From RHLJ01 sp965222205 (GTDB lineage Bacteria > Bacteroidota > Rhodothermia > Balneolales > Balneolaceae): a DNA stretch of 64,000 nucleotides. Each line of letters opens with the position of its first letter. Within the stretch, counting starts at the first letter, position 1. A program made the translations under genes and the position numbers. The DNA is taken from the NCBI GenBank assembly GCA_965222205.1, contig OZ244932.1, positions 3,596,001 through 3,660,000 of the forward strand, given 5' to 3'. Under the pieces are notes generated by a model. The model was not told the DNA's origin. It saw only the letters and a program-made list of their open reading frames with translations, and did not search any database. Shown here in pieces: positions 33,418-41,253 of the stretch.

Positions 33418-34032
33418 ATGGCGATAGCTACAACTGAGAGAACGGTAAAAATTTTTGTAAAAAATCCGGAGCGTGGAGCGGTTAAAACCAGATTAGCGGC
33501 ATCAGTAGGTCAAGACCGGGCGTTACTTATTTATAAAAAGCTATTGGGCTATACTAGAAATTTGATGCTGGATGTAAAAGCTCAAAAAGAAGTATGGTAT
33601 TCAAGGTTTGTTGATGATAAGGATGAGTGGAATGGGGATCATTTTGCAAAAAAACTTCAATCTGGCGGGGATCTTGGAGAGCGAATGAAACATGCTTTTA
33701 AAGAGAGTTTTATTGAATCTCCAAAACAATCGGTAGTATTAATTGGAAGTGATTGCGCTGAATTAACCTCAGAAATTCTGGAACAGGCTTTTAAAAAACT
33801 CAGGGAAAATGACTTGGTAATCGGGCCGGCAGAAGATGGTGGATACTACTTGATTGGGATGTCAAAATACATCCCTGGAATTTTTGATGGAATAGATTGG
33901 AGTACTGAGAATGTAATTACGCAAACACTCGACAAAGCAAAGCAAGAAAATGCTGATTTTTCCTTACTTGTTGAATTAAATGATGTGGATACAGTAGAAG
34001 ACTGGGAAAGAGTTAAAGAGAGACTTGGATAG
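33418..34032 (+). CDS. TIGR04282-type glycosyltransferase (DUF2064)
   Basis: A 204-residue GT-A fold protein: KIFVKNPERGAVKTRLA at the N-terminus, SGGDLGERMKHAF, VLIGSDCAELT and the family-defining IGPAEDGGYYLIGM. NCBI names this family arsenosugar biosynthesis glycosyltransferase because some members neighbour arsenic methylation genes; none are present here. It ends TAG immediately before the ATG of the TIGR04283-type gene, so the two are coupled. The natural sugar donor and acceptor are unknown. Confidence 0.85.
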   Translation: MAIATTERTVKIFVKNPERGAVKTRLAASVGQDRALLIYKKLLGYTRNLMLDVKAQKEVWYSRFVDDKDEWNGDHFAKKLQSGGDLGERMKHAFKESFIESPKQSVVLIGSDCAELTSEILEQAFKKLRENDLVIGPAEDGGYYLIGMSKYIPGIFDGIDWSTENVITQTLDKAKQENADFSLLVELNDVDTVEDWERVKERLG

Positions 34033-34716
34033 ATGATTAGCATTATAATCCCGACCTACAATGAGCAAGAATCAATCGGGGATTTGATATCTTATTTAAA
34101 GGAGAACATTCAAGACGAACATGCTGAAATCATAATTTCAGATGGGGGAAGTACTGACTCAACAAAAAAAATAGCTAAAGAGAAAGGCGCAATTGTTGTT
34201 TGGAGTCCAACACAGGGGAGAGGTGCTCAAATGAACTTCGGAACCCGACAGGCAACGGGTGATATTTTGTATTTTCTACATGCAGATACCTATCCCCCAA
34301 AAACTTTTCTGGATGATATTAATGATTCACTCTCGAACGGTGATAAAGCGGGTTGTTATCGCTTATCATTTGATGATCATCATCCTTTATTAAAATTTTA
34401 TTGCTGGTTTACACGGTTTGATATCGATTTCTTCCGATTCGGTGATCAAAGCTTATTCATCAAAAAAACTCTATTCGAAGAGTTGAAAGGATTTAACGAA
34501 CAGTTTATAGTGATGGAAGATCAGGATATAGTTCGCCGTATAAAGAGACATGAATCTTTTATCATACTCCCAAAATCGGTTATAACCTCAGCCCGAAAAT
34601 ACAGGCGGATCGGAATTCTTAAACTTCAGCTGATTTTTACAATTATTTTAATTCGATTTTACCTTGGTACCCCCCAAAAAAAGCTGGTTAAGTTCTATAA
34701 GAAGGCGATTAGTTAG
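34033..34716 (+). CDS. TIGR04283-type family 2 glycosyltransferase
   Basis: A 227-residue GT2 protein. Motifs are ISIIIPTYNEQESIGDLI, the DxD-like ISDGGSTDSTK, LHADTYPP and MEDQDIVRRIK, and a C-terminal hydrophobic helix (LKLQLIFTIILIRFYLG) suggests membrane association. It starts directly at the stop of the TIGR04282-type gene, the usual order of this pair. The pathway is inferred from the family name only. Confidence 0.87.
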   Translation: MISIIIPTYNEQESIGDLISYLKENIQDEHAEIIISDGGSTDSTKKIAKEKGAIVVWSPTQGRGAQMNFGTRQATGDILYFLHADTYPPKTFLDDINDSLSNGDKAGCYRLSFDDHHPLLKFYCWFTRFDIDFFRFGDQSLFIKKTLFEELKGFNEQFIVMEDQDIVRRIKRHESFIILPKSVITSARKYRRIGILKLQLIFTIILIRFYLGTPQKKLVKFYKKAIS

Positions 34717-34789
34717 CCAATATTATGGAAGTGTAAAATTGAGAATCAAAAAGTGTACTTGGTTAGATAGATTTGTATTTTTGGTTTAT

Positions 34790-36934
34790 ATGTTAGCAAA
34801 ATTTTTTCTGAAAACAGCTTTTGTGCTTTTGGCGCTGGTAACAATTAGTGAGCAAGCTTTCGCACAATTTCCTTTTGAAAGACGTGAAACGACTACTGGT
34901 CAATTAGGACTGTCCCTATCCAACTATGGGACCGTAGGAAAACCAGATGTAAGAAATAACCCTCAATCGGGGAATAGTATGCGGTATCCACTTAATAGTG
35001 GTAATACTGCAATGGAACATCTATTTGAGGCTGGTTTATGGATTGGAGCTTACACTGATGGAGTTCTCAGGTTTTCCAGCTCAGCCGTTACAGACCCTTC
35101 CGGGTATCAGACCGGAAGATCAGGGTATGAATTTACAGCAAGCTCTACTATTAGGATAGAAGGTGAAGCGATAACCGGAATCGGAGTTAGCGATGAAGAT
35201 ATTATTGCGGAGTTCACCGATCGTAATATTATCATACCAGGTACGAATATTCCCATTTCAGGACATACTGACCCTTTAGGGGCTGATGTTAAACTTGAGA
35301 GCTATAATTGGGGCTTTCCATTTACCGAGAACTTTTCAATACTCAAATATACTATTACAAATAACAGCAACCAGTATGACAATGTAGTAGAGGCAACATG
35401 GGATAGTTTATTTGTTGGGATGTATGCAGATTTGGTTGTGCGAAATGTTACTGCAGAAAATGTTGAGACTGGAGGGCAATTCTTTAACAAAGGGGGGCTT
35501 GGTTTTTTAGATTCTTTATATACCACCTATGCATTTGATGCGGGTTCCTCCGATGACCCAAGTCTGAATACGTATGGTTCAATATCAATCATTGGTTCTA
35601 TTTACAGGGATGAGTTTTTTCATCCTTTTAATGATGAACTAGAAGCTAGTGGATACAACACTCCATTGGTAGATCCCAGCTACTGGTTATTCTTTTCCGG
35701 CTCAGGTCAGTTCAATCAGCCTACTAATGATGAGGAAAGATATCAGAGAATGTCAACGGCATTTGATTTTGATGCGGTACAGGGTGGGCAAACAGCAAGA
35801 GAAGCGTTAAGAGAAGATGGCCAAAACGCTTCAGGAAATTACCTTTCAATGATTTCAATCGGACCATACCCCTCAGTTGAGCCTGGAGAATCTATTGAGG
35901 TTTATTTCGTGTATGCTGCAGCCTTGAAGCCCGATCAGTTTCAAGGTCAGGTTTTTAAAGAAGTTGACACAGAAGAATCCAGGGAGATTTTGAACACTAC
36001 CATTAATTCTGCGATACGTGTATTTCAAGGAAATGACACCAATAATAATAATCGTCTTGACCCGGGTGAGGATACAAACAATACAGGGACGTTAGATCGC
36101 TTTGTATTTCCTACTCCCCCGGATGCTCCAAGAGTGAAATTGGTTTTAGAGTCAGGTTCAGTAACATTGTACTGGGATAAAACAGCAGAAGCCTCCAGAG
36201 ATCCGGTTACAAATGAACTTGATTTCGAAGGCTATAAAATTTACCGAAGTGAGCTTGGGGAAGACGCACTGCCATCTTTGAGAGTTATTCGGGAATTTGA
36301 TAAAACTGGTAATGAAATAGGATTCAATACCGGGTTTAGCGAGGTTGAACTAATTGACCCTGTTACTTTTTCTGATGAAGAAGATTCCGTAGAATATTGG
36401 TACAGATATAAAGTTGATGGTCTTTTAAGTGGTTGGCAATATCAGTTTTCTGTTACTTCTTTTGATGGTGGAAGTGAAACTTTTGAGCTTGAACCCCTTG
36501 AAACAAGTCCAAACATAAACTCAGTGCGTGTATTTCCAGGAACCCCGGTAAATGACAATTTTGACAGTGGAGATAAGTCTAACAAAGTTGGTGTCTATCC
36601 AAATCCTTATCGTGTGAATGCTGCCTGGGATGGAAGCGGAGAAAACAACCGAAAAATTATTTTCTACAACCTGCCCGAACGTGCTGAAATAAGAATTTAT
36701 ACTTTGGCAGGCGATATAGTTTCAGAATTTACTTTCGAAAGTCAATCGTATTCTGGCGATATCGAGTGGTTTGACACGCAAAGTGGAACCCCACGAACAT
36801 TTTCTGGCGGGGAATATGCTTGGGATATACTTTCTCAAAGTAATCAGACTTTACGAACGGGGTTGTATTTGTATTCGGTAAAAGACTTATCAAATAGCGC
36901 AACCCAAACAGGAAAATTTGTAATAATTAAATAG
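34790..36934 (+). CDS. Secreted protein with T9SS-type C-terminal sorting domain (first gene of surface cluster)
   Basis: About 714 residues. I place the start at ATG 34790, giving a signal peptide MLAKFFLKTAFVLLALVTIS...FAQ; the frame continues upstream only into the glycosyltransferase gene. The body has a dockerin-like calcium-loop stretch (GNDTNNNNRLDPGEDTNN), then a fibronectin-like domain. The end has VGVYPNPYRVN, EIRIYTLAGDIV, LRTGLYLYSVKD and TGKFVIIK, typical of T9SS/FlgD-like sorting domains. It should be exported through the outer membrane and attached or released. It leads a one-strand cluster with the receptor at 41254. Exact activity unknown. Confidence 0.8.
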   Translation: MLAKFFLKTAFVLLALVTISEQAFAQFPFERRETTTGQLGLSLSNYGTVGKPDVRNNPQSGNSMRYPLNSGNTAMEHLFEAGLWIGAYTDGVLRFSSSAVTDPSGYQTGRSGYEFTASSTIRIEGEAITGIGVSDEDIIAEFTDRNIIIPGTNIPISGHTDPLGADVKLESYNWGFPFTENFSILKYTITNNSNQYDNVVEATWDSLFVGMYADLVVRNVTAENVETGGQFFNKGGLGFLDSLYTTYAFDAGSSDDPSLNTYGSISIIGSIYRDEFFHPFNDELEASGYNTPLVDPSYWLFFSGSGQFNQPTNDEERYQRMSTAFDFDAVQGGQTAREALREDGQNASGNYLSMISIGPYPSVEPGESIEVYFVYAAALKPDQFQGQVFKEVDTEESREILNTTINSAIRVFQGNDTNNNNRLDPGEDTNNTGTLDRFVFPTPPDAPRVKLVLESGSVTLYWDKTAEASRDPVTNELDFEGYKIYRSELGEDALPSLRVIREFDKTGNEIGFNTGFSEVELIDPVTFSDEEDSVEYWYRYKVDGLLSGWQYQFSVTSFDGGSETFELEPLETSPNINSVRVFPGTPVNDNFDSGDKSNKVGVYPNPYRVNAAWDGSGENNRKIIFYNLPERAEIRIYTLAGDIVSEFTFESQSYSGDIEWFDTQSGTPRTFSGGEYAWDILSQSNQTLRTGLYLYSVKDLSNSATQTGKFVIIK

Positions 36935-36966
36935 TAAGAAGACTTAACATTAACTAAACAAGACTT

Positions 36967-39672
36967 ATGAGAAATAAGCTACAAATAATACTAAGCATGG
37001 CAATCTTTATGGTTGCAGTTTTTAATGTGTCTGTTTTTGCTCAGGAAGCAAAAAGCATCACAATTAAAGACCTTAATACTTATCCGGAGCCATTAGAGGT
37101 GGCTGCAGATATCGGTAATCATCCTCTTGAAGATACATTGGTAACTTTTACTGCGGTAATTCAAAGTTATCCTAGAAGTTCAGGAGTTAGAAGTTATACC
37201 GCTGCAACTAATTCAATCGGTTCAGTTCACGTATTTGTGATTGATACTTCAGCAAACTCTATGGGAAGAGATGGAATGTCTATACAAGTGGCAGACTTTT
37301 CGGTAGAGCTTATGGAGGTATTTAATCGCGGAGACGTTGTTGAATTTACCGGTACACTAGGCTTCTTCAATAATACCTCTCAATTCGACCCTGAAATTGC
37401 TGAGTTGTTAGGAAATGTGAATGAAGAAGGTGGAGGATACGAACACTTATCTGGTCTTCTGGATCCTTGGGAAGTTAGTCTGGATGAGCTTAACATAGCC
37501 AACGGAGACGGAACGTTTGAAATTAATCTTGCAAACTACTCAAAATACTCTAATGCGTATGTACGTATTACAGACGCATCCATTTCCAACGTGTCGAGAA
37601 CAGCAGCGGTAGGTGGTCGTGTAGACTACGCACTTAATGCCGATGGTTCAAGAATTTATGGCTATGATACCTCTTTGAGATTTAGAAATGATAAAAACCC
37701 TTACAGAGTTTTAGACGGAATTCCTGATTACAATTGGAGAAGAGATATCGATGGAGAGTTTAACCCTCCTGTTGGTGCTATTGCAGATGTGAATGGTTTC
37801 CTGATTGTTAATGGAGATGATCCTGACAATGTGAGACCAAATACTAACACTGATGAATTATTTGGTATTAACCCATTCGAAGACGGTGTTTTCTGGGGTA
37901 AAGATGGAAGCGGCGAACCTCTTCGTTTTGTAAATGGTGAAAATGGGTTCGTTTGGCCAAATGACTTCGTTGTAACCGGATTACCACCTCAGGTAACTGC
38001 CTTTTCTACCAGCCCGGAAGGTCCAATTATACCAAGTGGTACTACCATTGATATTTCGATGACAGCAGAAGGTCCTGAAGCAGGTATTTCTGTAGATTCA
38101 GTTCGTGCATTTTTTACTGCTGGTGAAATTGACACCACATTTTTACTAACAAAAAATGGAGATGATTTCACAGGTACTCTTCCGGGATTGGAAGAATTAA
38201 CAAGTGGCTCTTTATATTTTGAGTTATTTGGAAGTGATGGGAAAAATGGTCGATTCCCAAATACCGGCTCAGAAGGGTTTTTTGTACTTGATCAGCAAGT
38301 TACCGCTATTGAGTTTATTCAGAAAACCGCTGACGGAATGGGCGGAGACAGCCCGCTTGCGGGCAGTGGTCCAATCCCAGTTAACTTTACTGCAACGGTA
38401 GTTGCAAGTTCACTTTCTGACGGCTTTGTTTCTATTCAGGATAAAGCGGCTAAGTGGTCTGGAATTTTTGTCGATCCTGATAGCGAGACTGAGCAACTAA
38501 GCAGAGGAGATATGCTTCAGGTTAATGAAATCGAAGTTAGTGAGACCTTTGGTGTTACCTCGGTTACACTAAGCGATTTTGATGTGCTCGAAGCAACTAA
38601 TGATATGATCGATACCCTCGCAGTTTCGTTGTTAACGCAAGATGTAACCGCAACAGATGCAGGTTTTGAGGAATACGAAGGTATGCTTCTAACGTTTGCT
38701 GATGTAAAAGTAACAACAAATCAGGCTGATGGTGGTAGTGACTTCGGTGAATGGGAATTTGGTTCCCGACAAGGTGGAGAAGCTTCTGCTGATACACTCG
38801 AAGCTGGTGAAGGACTAAGAGTGGATGATGGCACTAGCTTTGGATCATTAACCTATGGATCTAACCTTAACGACTTTGTTAAGATTGACGCTATGATTGA
38901 ATCACTTACAGGTGTTCTGAATTACTCATTCGGAAACGCTAAAATGAATTTAAGAGGCGTTGATGAAGTAGTATCTGATGACTGGACTAAACCTGATCCG
39001 GTATTTGGACTTACATCTCCTGCTGATGAGGCAGAAGTAGTTGTTTCCGGAGATGTTACTGTAACATGGACAGCTACAGAAGATATCGATGGTAATGATC
39101 TTACGTATGAGTGGGTACTTTATACCGCTGATACTGTAGAAATAGTGGCTGTTACTTCTGGTAATGAAGGAGCAGATTCTGAAGTACTTCTTGATTTTGC
39201 TACTGTAGACGGCCTCTTGGCAGAAGCCGGTTTAGCTGTTGGAGAAAACGCTGATTTTGTGTGGAACGTGCGTGTAAGTGATGGAAATGATACACTCGAT
39301 GTTTCAACAGGATACGACCTTGCATCAAATAGTTTCCTGGCAACATACAATACGCTCAATCTTGAGAGAGGAATGTCTGTTAGTAACGAAGAAATTAGCG
39401 GCTTACCTCAGAAGTATGATCTGAAGCAAAACTATCCAAACCCGTTCAACCCAAGTACTAGTATTTCTTTTGATTTACCAGCTACTTCTAATGTGGTATT
39501 GAATATATACGATATGCTTGGAAGAAAAGTGGCTACTCTGGTTGATAAGTCAATGAATGCAGGTACCCACAATGTTCAGTTTGATGCATCACAATTATCA
39601 AGTGGTATGTATATATACCGCATAGAGGCTGGTTCATTTACCAGTATCAGAAAAATGATGCTTATTAAATAA
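36967..39672 (+). CDS. Large secreted OB-fold protein with T9SS type A sorting domain
   Basis: A 901-residue protein with a signal peptide (about 1-25, SVFAQ). It has two OB-fold-like modules (FTAVIQSYPRSSG... and a second from about residue 455, FTATVVASSLSDGFVSIQD), similar to DUF5689/YhcR-type domains. A SusE-like beta sandwich (FGLTSPADEAEVVVSG, VTWTATEDIDGNDLTYEW) follows. The C-terminal domain is QKYDLKQNYPNPFNPSTSIS, IYDMLGRKVATLVD, LSSGMYIYRIEAG. OB folds suggest binding of nucleic acid or sugar. It probably forms part of the surface uptake complex with neighbours 41254-45236. Confidence 0.85.
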   Translation: MRNKLQIILSMAIFMVAVFNVSVFAQEAKSITIKDLNTYPEPLEVAADIGNHPLEDTLVTFTAVIQSYPRSSGVRSYTAATNSIGSVHVFVIDTSANSMGRDGMSIQVADFSVELMEVFNRGDVVEFTGTLGFFNNTSQFDPEIAELLGNVNEEGGGYEHLSGLLDPWEVSLDELNIANGDGTFEINLANYSKYSNAYVRITDASISNVSRTAAVGGRVDYALNADGSRIYGYDTSLRFRNDKNPYRVLDGIPDYNWRRDIDGEFNPPVGAIADVNGFLIVNGDDPDNVRPNTNTDELFGINPFEDGVFWGKDGSGEPLRFVNGENGFVWPNDFVVTGLPPQVTAFSTSPEGPIIPSGTTIDISMTAEGPEAGISVDSVRAFFTAGEIDTTFLLTKNGDDFTGTLPGLEELTSGSLYFELFGSDGKNGRFPNTGSEGFFVLDQQVTAIEFIQKTADGMGGDSPLAGSGPIPVNFTATVVASSLSDGFVSIQDKAAKWSGIFVDPDSETEQLSRGDMLQVNEIEVSETFGVTSVTLSDFDVLEATNDMIDTLAVSLLTQDVTATDAGFEEYEGMLLTFADVKVTTNQADGGSDFGEWEFGSRQGGEASADTLEAGEGLRVDDGTSFGSLTYGSNLNDFVKIDAMIESLTGVLNYSFGNAKMNLRGVDEVVSDDWTKPDPVFGLTSPADEAEVVVSGDVTVTWTATEDIDGNDLTYEWVLYTADTVEIVAVTSGNEGADSEVLLDFATVDGLLAEAGLAVGENADFVWNVRVSDGNDTLDVSTGYDLASNSFLATYNTLNLERGMSVSNEEISGLPQKYDLKQNYPNPFNPSTSISFDLPATSNVVLNIYDMLGRKVATLVDKSMNAGTHNVQFDASQLSSGMYIYRIEAGSFTSIRKMMLIK

Positions 39673-39686
39673 AACTTTTATTAATG

Positions 39687-39718
39687 AAATGAGGCTGGAA
39701 TACGCCTCATTTCTTTTT
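39687..39718 (+). terminator. Rho-independent terminator or attenuator within the surface cluster
   Basis: AAATGAGGC (39687-39695), loop TGGAATAC, GCCTCATTT (39704-39712), then CTTTTT. It follows the 901-residue protein and would lower transcription of the genes downstream. An ATG at 39689 falls inside its stem, so that codon is unlikely to be a start. Confidence 0.85.
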
Positions 39719-39742
39719 ACAATACATTTACGTTTTCCCAAC

Positions 39743-41251
39743 TTGAAAAAAATAGTATTCATATTATTCGCGAGTTCGATAATCTATTCCGGATGTGATA
39801 CATCTTTAGGTGGTTCAGAACTGGAAAATCAACCTCCGCGGACCTTTCTTACGGTTAGTAATATCGATAGAGGAGAGAGTGAGCGATTATCAAGTCAGAT
39901 TAGTATTTCATGGTGGGGCAACGACCCGGATGGTTTCATAGTGGGTTATGAATACGCTATAAATGATACAACGGAAGGCGCCTGGTCTTTTACCCGGAAA
40001 ACCGATAGCGTATTTGTACTTCCTATTTCATTTGGGCAGGATGTAGACAATGTTCTGTTTAAAGTAAGAGCGATTGATAACGATGGAGCCATAGATAGAA
40101 TTGGAGCTAAAGTTGTGTATCCGATTCGAAATTCAGACCCTACGGTTCAAATCAATATTCCAACCAAGCCTTCAGATCCGGAAGCCCCGGCAGATACAAC
40201 TTTCAATATTAATAGCTTCGAGTGGCAGATAAATGATCCTGATGGATTGGTGAATTTACAAAGAACCGAGATCGCGTTTAACGACAAAGACGGAAACTGG
40301 ACTGAAATTCCAATCGAAGACAACGACCGAATATTTATTTCTGTACTTGTTAAGGAAGACGGTACAAGCATTTTCAGAGGAAGAAACTTCACCCAAACAG
40401 ACATTGAAGTTGAAGGGATAATGCTGGATGCACTTAATACTTTTTATGTAAGAACCATTGATCAGGCTGGGGCAGTAAGTGAAGTGGACTCGGTTAGCTG
40501 GTACATTAAGAATCAAAATTCAGACATTCTGTTTTTGAATGATGTGGATCTCTCTAATAAAATAGATATCTATAATTATCATAGCACACAGTTAAGTTCA
40601 ATTGGAATCGACAATTTTGACTATTGGGATATTGGCGATGAAGCGGATTATGGTGGAGGTCGAAAGGCGCCGCTGTCAGGAAACTTCCCCTCGGTAATAG
40701 ATCCAACACTGATAAAATCTTTGGCGCAATGGGATCATATTTATTGGATATCTAATGATTTGGACCGGAACCTTACTTACGCTCAGGAAATTCTCGAAGA
40801 ATTCTTTGATAACGGAGGAACTCTGTTCATTAACATTCCCTCCAAGAATTTAGCTTCGTCTGATCCACTTCTGAATTTACTCCCTATTACCGAATTTGCA
40901 TCCTTTTCAGGGTTGCAAACAGGGCCACTAATACGATCTAATAGCGAAGTTACTCCTGTAGGAAATGGTTCATTACCAGTTCTAAGAACTACCCAAAATA
41001 TCACCTCTGTATATTCTTTTGGAGTTGGTTTTGGGACAATCCCACTATATGAAGCAGAGATGAGGGCAAGGTTAGTAACAGGAGGCTCTGAATCTTTTGA
41101 AGGAGTTAAAAACATTGCATTAGAAAACCCGGAAGGAACAGTAGTCTATTTCGGAATAGATTTACGTTTTGTAGATGGAGACGGAACGGTAGATGAGTTC
41201 CTTGACTATTTTCTTAAAAACGAACTCTGCTTTGATGGCTCATGTGAATAG
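39743..41251 (+). CDS. Lipoprotein with fibronectin-type domains, surface cluster
   Basis: From TTG 39743 the protein is about 502 residues with a clean lipoprotein signal (MKKIVFILFASSIIYSGC, Cys 18). I reject the ATG at 39689 because it lies in a terminator stem. It has repeated beta-sandwich modules (ISWWGNDPDGFIVGYEYAIND, SFEWQINDPDGLVNLQRTEI) and a C-terminal part with a Rossmann-like or GATase-like look (DHIYWISNDLDRNLTYAQEI, FFDNGGTLFINIPS). I do not recognise the full family. Position between the OB-fold protein and the TonB receptor suggests a surface-exposed substrate-binding role. Confidence 0.75.
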   Translation: MKKIVFILFASSIIYSGCDTSLGGSELENQPPRTFLTVSNIDRGESERLSSQISISWWGNDPDGFIVGYEYAINDTTEGAWSFTRKTDSVFVLPISFGQDVDNVLFKVRAIDNDGAIDRIGAKVVYPIRNSDPTVQINIPTKPSDPEAPADTTFNINSFEWQINDPDGLVNLQRTEIAFNDKDGNWTEIPIEDNDRIFISVLVKEDGTSIFRGRNFTQTDIEVEGIMLDALNTFYVRTIDQAGAVSEVDSVSWYIKNQNSDILFLNDVDLSNKIDIYNYHSTQLSSIGIDNFDYWDIGDEADYGGGRKAPLSGNFPSVIDPTLIKSLAQWDHIYWISNDLDRNLTYAQEILEEFFDNGGTLFINIPSKNLASSDPLLNLLPITEFASFSGLQTGPLIRSNSEVTPVGNGSLPVLRTTQNITSVYSFGVGFGTIPLYEAEMRARLVTGGSESFEGVKNIALENPEGTVVYFGIDLRFVDGDGTVDEFLDYFLKNELCFDGSCE

Positions 41252-41253
41252 CA

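Noticed and set aside
34664..34789. Upstream start of the first T9SS-type protein
   Set aside because: The extension overlaps the glycosyltransferase gene in another frame and would bury the signal peptide.
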